Part shown: positions 9,145 to 17,755 of the stretch, in pieces | Position numbering within the stretch: position 1 is the first letter of the stretch | Layout: each line of letters starts with the position of its first letter | Origin: DATKBT01 sp035546295 | GTDB lineage: Bacteria > Acidobacteriota > Thermoanaerobaculia > Multivoradales > Multivoraceae | DNA: 64,000 nucleotides | Direction: 5' to 3' | Assembly: GCA_035546295.1 (NCBI GenBank) | Contig: DATKBT010000058.1 | Location: forward strand, 31,495 to 95,494 | Program-made: the position numbers and the translations under genes | The notes under the pieces: generated by a model | What the model saw: the letters and a program-made list of their open reading frames with translations, nothing else | Databases searched by the model: none | Told to the model about the DNA's origin: nothing

Positions 9145-10527
9145 TCAATCCACGAGCCGCGCGCCCACGATCAGGTAGGTGCCGGTGGCAGGCTCTCGCC
9201 GGAGCTCGATCAGGCCTCTCTCCTGCGCCTCCTCGAAGAACTCGGTGAAGGAGCCGAAACCCGCCTCGCGCTCGTTGAACCCGGGCTCCATCTCGAGGAT
9301 CTCCTGGCGGACGACGGACTCGAAGACCAGCCGGGGCGGGCCCTGAACGATGCGTTCGATGGCCCCGAGCAGGAGATCGAAGGGATCGTTCGTGTCGCTC
9401 CGACGATTCGGCGCGGCGGTCGCAGCGCGAAGGTTGGCGGGCCGCTCGGGCTGCCCTCGGCGCTCGGCTGATCTCGCGGGAGCCCGCTGCGCCGAACGGG
9501 AAGGAACTGAGGGGCGGGGAGCTTCGTCGTACGGCTCGTCGTCCTCGTCGTCCTCGTCGCCGTCTTCGTCCTCGTCTTGGTCGCGATCCTCATCGAAGAA
9601 GTCGTCGTCCTCGTCGAAGTCCTCGTCTGCGTCGGCCGTCTCCTCCGAGTCCTCCGCGTCGTCCGATTCGTAGGGCTCTTCGTCCTCTCGATCCTCGTCC
9701 TCCGGCGCGGTTTCGGCCGCGGCTCTGCGACGCGCCGGAGCGTCGGGGATCCCGCCCTCGTCTTCGTCCTCCGGCTCTTCGCGCAGGGCGGCACGCCGCG
9801 GCACGGCCGGAAGATCCGCCAGCACCTCGGGTGCGAAGAGGGCGACGGTGCGCCCCTCGCCCGCCAGGCGATCGAGCAGCGGCTGGATGTCGTCGCCGGT
9901 CGCGGCGAGGAGGAAGGAGGCGCGCGGATCGCTGTGGCTGAGATCGACGGCGTCGACCGCCATCAGCAGGCGGAGACCTGCCGGGGAGCCGTCGACGTCG
10001 ACCCGCTCGTAGCCGGCGTCCTCGAGGATCCTCCTCAGGCGCGAGAAGCGATTGCCCAGGGCGTACACCCGACGGACCCCAGCTTCGCCGGCGATGCCGG
10101 CGAGCGCGGCGGCGGCGTCCTCGAGCTCGAGACCTGCCTCGCGCAGCACCGTCGCCACGCTCTCGACGTCACAGAGGACGGCGGTGTGGCCGGCCGCAGT
10201 GCTCCTGACCGCCAGGGTCGCGGGGCCGGAGGTCGGCGCCGGGGGTCGCTGTTCGTTCCCTGCCTCGCTCTGGCTCTCCCGGCCGTCCCGAGCCGGGCGC
10301 TTGCCCCGGCGCCGCCGAGGAGGCGCGTCGGCGTTCGGCGGGGCGCCACGAGATGCCGCGGTGTCCGATGCCGGACGTTTTCGGTCGGATCGCGGGGCCG
10401 GTTTGGTCGAGGCTCGGGAGGAGCCGGTGCGCGATCGTGTGGGAGGCTGCTCGGTCTTCTCAGGGGTCGCTGGCTCGTCGCCCTCCTGCTCGGGGCTGGG
10501 GCGGCGCCACCATGGGCTGTGGCTCAT
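9145..10527 (-). CDS. NYN domain - acidic linker - LOTUS/OST-HTH protein
   Basis: A 460-residue protein in four parts. Residues 1-110 are a charged disordered leader. Residues 113-245 look like a NYN (PIN-like) nuclease domain: TAVLCDVES with Asp120, YALGNRFSRLRRIL, and LLAATGDDIQPLLDRL, the usual second acidic cluster (Asp212, Asp213). Residues 248-335 are an extreme Asp/Glu linker. Residues 382-456 match the LOTUS/OST-HTH fold, with GFNEREAGFGSFTEFFEEAQERGLIELRR (in outline), which in relatives binds RNA. NYN-LOTUS fusions are thought to act in RNA processing or decay; the RNA target here is unknown. A good Shine-Dalgarno (AGAGGAAGA) precedes the ATG. Not every catalytic acid of the NYN family can be located with certainty. 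Confidence 0.82.
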   Translation of the reverse strand: MSHSPWWRRPSPEQEGDEPATPEKTEQPPTRSRTGSSRASTKPAPRSDRKRPASDTAASRGAPPNADAPPRRRRGKRPARDGRESQSEAGNEQRPPAPTSGPATLAVRSTAAGHTAVLCDVESVATVLREAGLELEDAAAALAGIAGEAGVRRVYALGNRFSRLRRILEDAGYERVDVDGSPAGLRLLMAVDAVDLSHSDPRASFLLAATGDDIQPLLDRLAGEGRTVALFAPEVLADLPAVPRRAALREEPEDEDEGGIPDAPARRRAAAETAPEDEDREDEEPYESDDAEDSEETADADEDFDEDDDFFDEDRDQDEDEDGDEDDEDDEPYDEAPRPSVPSRSAQRAPARSAERRGQPERPANLRAATAAPNRRSDTNDPFDLLLGAIERIVQGPPRLVFESVVRQEILEMEPGFNEREAGFGSFTEFFEEAQERGLIELRREPATGTYLIVGARLVD

Positions 10528-10928
10528 TCTTCCTCTCGGTTTTCGGTCCTGCCGGATCCGGTGGCGCTCGGGCTCTTCATCGGCGCGACCCTGTGCGGGC
10601 CGGGCTCGCCACCACGTCGGGCGAGCGAGGCTCGCGAGGACGCGTCCCGAGTCCTCCTGGCGGTCAGTCCTGCTGTCGGAGTTTGGATCGTCAGCGCGCT
10701 GTTTCTGGAAAGGGGATCGAGGGCGCTGGGCTGGAGCCTCACGAGGCCCCCCTGGGAGCTCCGCAGGGGGGAGTCTGAGCGTCCAGTCCGACCCGGAATC
10801 CTATCACTGCGCGAGATCCGGTGGCGTCAGCTGGCCTCTTTCCACCGCGCGCTCGCACGCGACCGCGCCTGATTCGTGAGCCGTCGCGCCTCGGCGGTCC
10901 GTCTCGAATCGACTGCTATATTCGGCCT
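10528..10928. other. Intergenic region with hairpin before nucleoside kinase gene
   Basis: This 401-base gap separates the NYN/LOTUS gene (minus) from the kinase gene (plus). It has no supported reading frame. At 10747-10771 there is a hairpin with an 8-bp stem, CCCCCCTG/CAGGGGGG, around a 9-base loop that itself contains GGAGCTCC. The end of the gap holds a -10-like TATATT (separate entry). Confidence 0.55.
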
Positions 10929-10929
10929 G
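10917..10929 (+). promoter_or_regulatory. Possible -10 box giving a leaderless mRNA
   Basis: TATATT at 10917-10922 ends only 6 bases before the GTG start at 10929, and no Shine-Dalgarno sequence fits between them. If TATATT is the -10 box, transcription would begin at or next to the GTG. No good -35 is visible. Confidence 0.4.
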
Positions 10930-11582
10930 TGGCGTCGGACTCCCTCCCCTTCCGGTACCTCGCCGTGGACGGTCCGATCGGGGTCGGTAAGACGACCCTG
11001 GTGGACATGCTCTCCCGGCGCTTCGAGGGGGTGAAGATGCTGGAGGACGCCGAGAACCCGTTTCTCGAATCGTTCTATCGGGATCGGCCGGGAACCGCCT
11101 TCCAGACCGAGCTGTACTTCCTGCTGACGCGCTACAAACAGCAACTCGACACGCAGCAGCAGGAGCTGTTCCAGAAGCTCCTGCTCGCCGACTACACCTT
11201 CCCGAAGAATCGGGTCTTCGCCTACCTGAACCTGAGCGACGACGAGCTGATGCTCTTCGACAGGCTCTTCGCCCTGCTCGAGCCGCAGGTTCCCGTCCCC
11301 GATCTCGTCCTGTATCTCACCGCGGACGTCGACACCTGCATGACGCGCATCCACAAGCGTGCGCGCAGCTACGAGAAGCAGATGTCCGAGGACTACATCC
11401 GCAAGCTGATCGACGCCTACAACCACTACTACTACCATTACTCCAAGACCCCGCTCCTGGTGGTGGACACGCGCTACCTCGATTTCGAGCATCGCGAGTC
11501 CGACTTCGAGGAGCTGATCCACCAGCTTCAGCGCCCGGTGCGCGGCACGCAGTACTTCGTGCCGATGGGCACGGCGCGCTGA
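10929..11582 (+). CDS. Deoxynucleoside kinase family protein
   Basis: A 217-residue P-loop kinase of the deoxynucleoside kinase (dNK/dGK/dAK) family, which phosphorylates deoxynucleosides for salvage in the cytoplasm. Seen in order: YLAVDGPIGVGKTTL (P-loop, about residues 9-23), ENPFLESFY, a Gln-rich helix FLLTRYKQQLDTQQQ, DRLFALLEPQVPVPDLVLYL (normally xDR plus the LID approach), and RIHKRARSYEKQMSEDYI, the arginine-rich lid typical of the family. The exact substrate cannot be told from sequence. The GTG at 10929 gives a protein starting just before the P-loop strand; longer readings add only Arg-rich residues. thiG follows after 56 bases on the same strand and may be co-transcribed. Confidence 0.9.
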   Translation: MASDSLPFRYLAVDGPIGVGKTTLVDMLSRRFEGVKMLEDAENPFLESFYRDRPGTAFQTELYFLLTRYKQQLDTQQQELFQKLLLADYTFPKNRVFAYLNLSDDELMLFDRLFALLEPQVPVPDLVLYLTADVDTCMTRIHKRARSYEKQMSEDYIRKLIDAYNHYYYHYSKTPLLVVDTRYLDFEHRESDFEELIHQLQRPVRGTQYFVPMGTAR

Positions 11583-11638
11583 CGCCGACCGCCGGGTTTC
11601 CGGATCGAAAGGTCGCGGGGAGCGAAGGGACGCGATCG

Positions 11639-12463
11639 ATGACCAGCGAGTCCATGACCGAAGCCGGCGTCGAAGCCGGCGCCGATGTCGCCGTCGAGCC
11701 GCTGCGAATCGCCGATCGGACCTTCTCCTCGCGGCTGATCCTGGGCACCGGCAAGTACCGGGACGCGGCGACGATGCTGCGGGCGCTCGAGGTGTCGGGG
11801 ACCGAGGTGGTGACCGTCGCTCTGCGCCGCGTCGACCTCGACGACCGGGGCGAACACAACCTGCTCGACCAGATCGACCAGGAGCGTTACCTGCTGCTGC
11901 CCAACACCGCGGGCTGCTACACCGCGGACGAGGCAGTGCGGACCGCGCGTCTGGCGCGCGAGCTCGGTGGCTGGAACTGGGTCAAGCTCGAGGTGATCGG
12001 CGACCAGAGGACGCTCTTTCCCGACAACGAGCAGCTGCTCGAAGCGACCGAGATCCTGGTCGGCGAGGGCTTCGTCGTGCTCCCCTACACCATCGACGAT
12101 CCGGTGCTCTGCCGCAAGCTGCAGGACCTGGGCGCCGCGGCCGTGATGCCGCTGGGGGCGCCGATCGGCTCCGGTCTCGGCATCCGCAACCCCGCCAACC
12201 TGCGGATCATCGTCGAGCAGGCAAGGGTCCCCGTGATCGTCGACGCAGGGGTGGGCACCGCGTCGGATGCAGCGCTCGCGCTCGAGCTGGGCGCGGACGC
12301 CGTGCTGATGAACACCGGGATCGCGGGCGCCCAGGATCCGGTGCGCATGGCGCGCGCGATGCGTCTCGCGGTCGAGGCTGGTTGGCTGGCGGCCCACGCC
12401 GGACGGATTCCGCGCAAGCTCTACGCCACTGCGTCTTCGCCGCTCGAGGGGCTGATCGACTGA
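11639..12463 (+). CDS. thiG: Thiazole synthase ThiG
   Basis: ThiG builds the thiazole phosphate half of thiamine from deoxyxylulose phosphate, dehydroglycine and the thiocarboxylate of ThiS. The 274 residues show the TIM-barrel family pattern: SRLILGTGKYRD, VTVALRRVDL, LLPNTAGCYTADEAVR, NWVKLEVIGD with the Schiff-base Lys, FVVLPYTIDDPVL, VMPLGAPIGSGLGI, VIVDAGVGTASDAA and ADAVLMNTGIAGA. An AAGGGA motif lies about 10 bases before the ATG. The usual partners (thiS, thiF, thiH/thiO) are not adjacent, so they must lie elsewhere if the pathway works. About 20 N-terminal residues precede the barrel. Confidence 0.95.
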   Translation: MTSESMTEAGVEAGADVAVEPLRIADRTFSSRLILGTGKYRDAATMLRALEVSGTEVVTVALRRVDLDDRGEHNLLDQIDQERYLLLPNTAGCYTADEAVRTARLARELGGWNWVKLEVIGDQRTLFPDNEQLLEATEILVGEGFVVLPYTIDDPVLCRKLQDLGAAAVMPLGAPIGSGLGIRNPANLRIIVEQARVPVIVDAGVGTASDAALALELGADAVLMNTGIAGAQDPVRMARAMRLAVEAGWLAAHAGRIPRKLYATASSPLEGLID

Positions 12464-12605
12464 GTGGAGCCCGTCGAGATCGGGCGCCGACGCCACGCGC
12501 CCGAGCAGGGTTTGCAGGTCCCGGCGCTTCGTCTAGAATGCGCCTTCCGCCTGCGCGGTCTCGGTCGATTCCGTCGCGACGCGCGCGCGCCGGAGCTGCC
12601 AAGAC

Positions 12606-12682
12606 GCACCCATAGCTCAACTGGATAGAGCGTCGGACTACGGATCCGAAGGTTGGGGGTTCGACTCCTCCTGGGTGCACCA
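12606..12682 (+). tRNA. tRNA-Arg (anticodon ACG)
   Basis: Acceptor stem GCACCCA/TGGGTGC pairs fully; the D arm is GCTCAACTGGATAGAGC; anticodon stem TCGGA/TCCGA encloses CTACGGA, giving anticodon ACG; the T arm contains GGTTCGACTCC; discriminator A and an encoded CCA follow. It lies on its own between thiG and a repeat region. Confidence 0.96.
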
Positions 12683-12762
12683 CCTCTGCTGCGATCATCG
12701 CGGCAGGTAGCCCCCGTCGCAGCCCGCCGGTCTCCGGTCGGCACAGCGGGCGCTCGCCGGCT

Positions 12763-12912
12763 CCCCGCGTCGGCCCCGTCAGAGGCCGGCAGCGCTGCCC
12801 CGTCCCTTGCCGTTGCGGGAGGGCAACGTCGAAGTGCTGGCGGGCCCCGCGTCGGCCTCGTCAGAGTCCGGCAGCGCTGCACAGTCCCATTGCCGTTTGC
12901 CGCAGGCAAACG

Positions 12913-12920
<8 letters not shown>
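12763..12920. repeat. Tandem duplication with period 82, each copy ending in a hairpin
   Basis: A 44-base block at 12763-12806 recurs at 12845-12888 with a few changes (both begin CCCCGCGTCGGCC and share GGCAGCGCTGC). Each block is followed by TTGCCGTT-like sequence forming a hairpin: CGTTGC/GCAACG with a 6-base loop in copy one, and a much longer one in copy two (12886-12920). The copies lie in the gap between tRNA-Arg and the end of aceA. It is non-coding as far as I can see. Confidence 0.75.
12886..12920 (-). terminator. Long hairpin at the end of aceA
   Basis: A 35-base inverted repeat: outer stem CCCATTG/CAATGGG (7 bp), one C-T mismatch, inner stem CGTTTGCC/GGCAAACG (8 bp), loop GCA. 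It overlaps the last two codons and the stop of aceA and has no clear T run after it on the minus strand, so it may stop RNA polymerase with Rho, or protect the mRNA 3' end. Confidence 0.55.
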
Positions 12921-14220
<1,300 letters not shown>

Positions 14221-14360
14221 CTTGCTCTCCGTGGGTGCTCGTCCTTCGACCGAGATCGAGGCTGACGGCGTTCGTCGGTCGTTGCGGGTTGGGGGTCGTG
14301 GTAGTGATCGGCGGGGTGGTCGCGCCGAGGATCGCTGGACGCGTCGGCGGCGAGCCGTGG

Positions 14361-16040
14361 TCAATCGGCGGCGCCGTCCCGGCGCAGGCGGGCTCGGCGA
14401 AGGTCGAGAGCCAGACCCGCGGGATCGGACGCCATCGAGAGGAACGGGCGGAGGCGGGGCTCGGTGAAGATCGTCTCGGCGTCGAGGCGAGCCCGACGGT
14501 AGGACTCGACCTCGTGGAGCCCGGCCCGCTTCTCTGCGAGCTCGCGTTCGATGCGCGTCTGCTCCTCGGCGAAGATCCGCCGGACGAGATCGAGCGTCAC
14601 CGGCTCTCCGTCCTCGAGCGCCGTGCCGTGATGCAGCCACTGCCAGGTCTGCGCGCGCGCGATCTCGAAGGTCGCGAGGTTCGCCGGGCGACCGGGCCCG
14701 TCGACGGAGCCGAGGTCGTCCTCGTTCCAGGCCCGCAGACCGGCGATGCCGACGCGCACGTTGCTGCGCAGTCCCGAGAGGCTGCGTGGACCGCAGCCCT
14801 CGGGCAGCAGCTCGGCTCGATCGAGCATCAGCGGAGCGAGCTCGGGCTGATGGTCTCCGGAGTAGGCGTCGAGGGCCGGCAGGATCAGATCCTGGCTCGC
14901 GACCCGGCAACCGTCGTGCCCCATCGCGAATCCGAAGTCCAGCTCGGCGCCGGCCGGCGCCGGGCCCGAAGCGCCAGCGGAGCGCTGGCTCGGCCCGAGC
15001 GCTGTCATGTCGCCGATGGCGAAGCCGCCGTGGCGGTGACAGACGGAGATCAGGCGCAGAGCGGCGTTGCGCATCCAGGGCCGCTCGAAGCCGAGCGTGG
15101 CACGGTCGGCGAGGATGCGGTCAGGGTGCCTGCACAGCACCTTGAGGTCGCTGAAGGCCATGTCGTGGCAGTCGAGGCTCATCCCGGCGACACGGTCGCG
15201 TGCCTGGTAGAGGATCTCCTCCATCTGGAAGACCGCCGACAGCGTCTCGACGAGGAAGATCGCCTTGATCGTCCTCGACGGCAGGTCGAGCTCCTCCTCG
15301 ATTCGTTCGAGCAGCCGGTTCCACCAGCGGGCCTCGAGGTGGTGCTCGCACTTGGGGACCGAGAACGTGGGGGTGCGCGCCTGATCGAGCAGCGTGCGCG
15401 CGCTCCAGTAGGCGGAGCAGACGACGTCGAAGAGGGCTGCCGAGACGGCTGCGCCGTCGACCAGCACGTTGCTCTCCTCCAGGTGGAGGCCCCGAGGACG
15501 CACGAGGATCAAGGGACGGTCGTCAGCATCGAGGCGAAGCTCCCTCCCGATCTCGCGCCGGTGCGAGGAGAGCGTTCCTTCGGCTGCGCCGACCAGGTTC
15601 ACCAGCCCCTCGAGCACGTTGCCCCAGCACGGCTTCATCGAGTCCTCGAAGTCGAGCGTCGCGGCGTCGGCGAGCACGCCGTCGGCGTTGCGCGAGAGCA
15701 CGTCGACGACTCTGTCGGCGGCGCAGCTGGGGGCGCTGACCTCGACCCGGCGATGCATCAGGTCGCTCGGAAGCGGGGCGATGCGCCAGTCGCCACGCGC
15801 CTCGGACAGCTCGTCGTCCGGGAGGTCATCCGGGCACTCGCCCAGGTTCCAGCACTCCTGCCGCTCCTGGCGCGCGATCAGCAGCTTCGCCCGCTCGAGC
15901 TCGAGCTCACGATGCACCCGTGCGATCAGCTCCTGCAGCTCGGGACAGAGGAGCCGCTGGGCCTTTGGCGTCCAGGCCTCCAGGGGCACGCAACAACCGG
16001 CGAGCGCGGTCGATTCGGCGAGGGGCGAGGTCATGGACAT
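14361..16040 (-). CDS. aceB: Malate synthase A
   Basis: AceB condenses glyoxylate with acetyl-CoA to malate, the second glyoxylate-bypass step. The 559 residues match the A-type family (about 530-560): TLDFEDSMKPCWGNVLEGLVNL near the N-terminal third, ILVRPRGLHLEESNVLVDG, the barrel segment TIKAIFLVETLSAVFQMEEILY with the magnesium-binding Glu, DYxKVLC-like FSDLKVLCRHPD, and a C-terminal helical plug with TWQWLHHG. The ATG at 16040 (MSMTSP) has CGGAG 7 bases before it. Upstream is a strong promoter with palindromic operator sites, shared in the divergent gap with a RamB-like regulator. Small insert: SAGASGPAPAGAE at about residues 360-372. Confidence 0.96.
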   Translation of the reverse strand: MSMTSPLAESTALAGCCVPLEAWTPKAQRLLCPELQELIARVHRELELERAKLLIARQERQECWNLGECPDDLPDDELSEARGDWRIAPLPSDLMHRRVEVSAPSCAADRVVDVLSRNADGVLADAATLDFEDSMKPCWGNVLEGLVNLVGAAEGTLSSHRREIGRELRLDADDRPLILVRPRGLHLEESNVLVDGAAVSAALFDVVCSAYWSARTLLDQARTPTFSVPKCEHHLEARWWNRLLERIEEELDLPSRTIKAIFLVETLSAVFQMEEILYQARDRVAGMSLDCHDMAFSDLKVLCRHPDRILADRATLGFERPWMRNAALRLISVCHRHGGFAIGDMTALGPSQRSAGASGPAPAGAELDFGFAMGHDGCRVASQDLILPALDAYSGDHQPELAPLMLDRAELLPEGCGPRSLSGLRSNVRVGIAGLRAWNEDDLGSVDGPGRPANLATFEIARAQTWQWLHHGTALEDGEPVTLDLVRRIFAEEQTRIERELAEKRAGLHEVESYRRARLDAETIFTEPRLRPFLSMASDPAGLALDLRRARLRRDGAAD

Positions 16041-16062
16041 CGGCAGGCTCCGGACGGCGAAG

Positions 16063-16102
16063 ATTCTATGGACGCGAAATTTCATGTCAAGCGAAATTTC
16101 GC
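16063..16102 (-). promoter_or_regulatory. aceB promoter with two GCGAAATTTC operator sites
   Basis: On the minus strand the sequence reads TTGACA, 16 bases, TAGAAT: a near-consensus sigma-70 promoter ending 22 bases before the aceB ATG. The spacer holds GAAATTTCGC (16074-16083), and directly upstream of the -35 is the perfect 12-bp palindrome GCGAAATTTCGC (16091-16102). The palindrome centres are 17 bp apart. A repressor or activator bound here would cover both promoter boxes. The obvious candidate is the RamB-like protein encoded next to it. Confidence 0.8.
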
Positions 16103-16136
16103 CCGGTTGCGCGCGGGCCGCAAAACGGGCCATCAT

Positions 16137-16151
16137 TTCGCTGTGAGCGAA
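16137..16151 (+). promoter_or_regulatory. Dyad before the RamB-like gene, possible autoregulatory site
   Basis: TTCGCT-GTG-AGCGAA is a perfect 6-bp inverted repeat with a 3-base centre. It shares TTCGC with the two aceB operators and lies 13 bases before the regulator start, so it could serve autoregulation. Confidence 0.45.
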
Positions 16152-16164
16152 TCAGGCGGAGCGG

Positions 16165-17703
16165 GTGGCGGGCGGTCCGATGCGTGATCCCGCGGACAGC
16201 CTGCGCTTCATCCTCGGCCTCAAGCTCAAGAACCTCAGGCTCCACCGCGGGCTGTCGCTCAAGAACGTCGCCGCGCGTGCCGGGCTCTCGATCTCCTACC
16301 TGTCCGAGATCGAGAAGGGGAAGAAGTACCCGAAGCCCGAAAGGCTGCTCGACCTCGCGCGAGCGCTCGAGGTGGGATACGACGAGCTGGTCTCGCAGCG
16401 GGTGACCGACGAGCTGGCGCCGCTCACCGACCTGTTCGGCTCCGCCTACCTCCAGGAGTTCCCCTTCGAGCTGTTCGGCACCGCGGCGCCCGAGCTGGTG
16501 AGCTCGATCGGCGACGAGCCAGGACGCGTCGCCGCCTTGCTCGGGACCCTCGCCGAGGTCGGACACCGGTACGACATCGATCTGGGCGAGCTGCTGCTCG
16601 CCGCGCTGCGCTCCTACCAGCACCTGCACCAGAACCACTTCCCCGAGCTCGAGAAGGCGGCGGTCGAGTTCCGCCGGGCCCAGGGGTGGACGGTCCGCAC
16701 CCGGCTGACGCCCGAGCGTCTGGCGGACGTGCTCGAGCGGGAGCACGGCTACGAGAACGACGACGAGACGCTCGAGCGCCACCCCCTGCTCTCCGGGTTC
16801 CGCTCGATCTACGCCGAGGGGAATCCCCCCCGCCTGTTCGTCAACGGACGCCTGCTCCGCGAGCAGCAGGCTTTCCTGCTCGCTCGCGAACTCGGCTACC
16901 GCGCGCTCGGTCTCGAGGAGCGGGCGATCACGTCGACCTGGATCCAGGTCACCTCGTTCGAGCAGATCCTCAACAACTTCCGCGCGTCGTACTTCGCGGG
17001 CGCCCTGCTGATCGACCGAGACTCGCTGATCCGCCGGCTCGAGCGCCTGTTCGCCGAACGGCGGTGGAATCCCCAGGCGTTCCTCGACTGCATGGTCCAG
17101 ACCCGGTCGACCCCGGAGATGTTCTTCCACCGCCTCACCGAGGTCCTGCCTTCTGCCTTCGGGATGGAGCAGCTCTACTTCATCCGCTTCAGCCGGACCG
17201 GCCCCGGCGGTCGCGCGCCAGGGTTGTTCCGCCTGACCAAGATGCTCAACCTCTCGAAGATCCCGCTGCCCCAGGGGGAGGGGCTCGGCGAGCACTTCTG
17301 CCGGCGCTGGGCGGCGCTGCGCATCCTCGACACCCTGGCCGCCGATCCACCCCACCGCGCCGACGAGCCGATCTTGGCCAGCCGGCGCACTCGCTTCCTC
17401 GGCTACGACCAGGAGTTCTTCGTCGTTTCGATGGCGCGGCCGCTCGCGCTCGACTCGGACCTGCTGTCGAGCGTCACGCTGGGAGTGCGCATCGACGACG
17501 CCTTTCGCCGGCGCGTGCGCTTCGCCGACGATCCGGCGGTGCCGCGTGAGGAGGTCGGCTTCACCTGCGAGCGCTGCCCGCTCAGCCCACAGGAGTGCGT
17601 CGAGCGGGTGGCTCCCCCGGTGCTCCTCGACAAGCGGCGCGACCAGGCGGCCCTGGCGGCGGCGGTCGAGCGCTTCGTCCGGGACCAGGGGGGAGGCGGC
17701 TGA
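16165..17703 (+). CDS. RamB/ScfR-type XRE transcriptional regulator
   Basis: A regulator of 507-512 residues in the family of short-chain acyl-CoA or acetate regulators (RamB, PrpR, ScfR). Residues 10-70 are an XRE helix-turn-helix (LKLKNLRLHRGLSLKNVAARAGLS... ISYLSEIEKGKKYPKPERL). The middle (about 150-300) resembles the ImmA/IrrE-like domain these proteins share, but without an HExxH motif (AFLLARELGYRALGL). The C-terminal third has a Cys cluster, FTCERCPLSPQECVER, as in relatives where this part senses acyl-CoA. The gene is divergent from aceB-aceA, the usual target of RamB. Start is either GTG 16165 (GGCGGAG close upstream) or ATG 16180. Direction of control (repression or activation) cannot be told. 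Confidence 0.88.
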   Translation: MAGGPMRDPADSLRFILGLKLKNLRLHRGLSLKNVAARAGLSISYLSEIEKGKKYPKPERLLDLARALEVGYDELVSQRVTDELAPLTDLFGSAYLQEFPFELFGTAAPELVSSIGDEPGRVAALLGTLAEVGHRYDIDLGELLLAALRSYQHLHQNHFPELEKAAVEFRRAQGWTVRTRLTPERLADVLEREHGYENDDETLERHPLLSGFRSIYAEGNPPRLFVNGRLLREQQAFLLARELGYRALGLEERAITSTWIQVTSFEQILNNFRASYFAGALLIDRDSLIRRLERLFAERRWNPQAFLDCMVQTRSTPEMFFHRLTEVLPSAFGMEQLYFIRFSRTGPGGRAPGLFRLTKMLNLSKIPLPQGEGLGEHFCRRWAALRILDTLAADPPHRADEPILASRRTRFLGYDQEFFVVSMARPLALDSDLLSSVTLGVRIDDAFRRRVRFADDPAVPREEVGFTCERCPLSPQECVERVAPPVLLDKRRDQAALAAAVERFVRDQGGGG

Positions 17704-17755
17704 CCGAGCCGGACTGCGAGTCGCGGCGGCGCTCCTCGGGTGGGGGGTCGCGGGC

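Noticed and set aside
9530..9700. Trinucleotide-like repeats (TCG/TCC-rich) as a microsatellite
   Set aside because: They are the codons of the Asp/Glu linker in the NYN-LOTUS gene.
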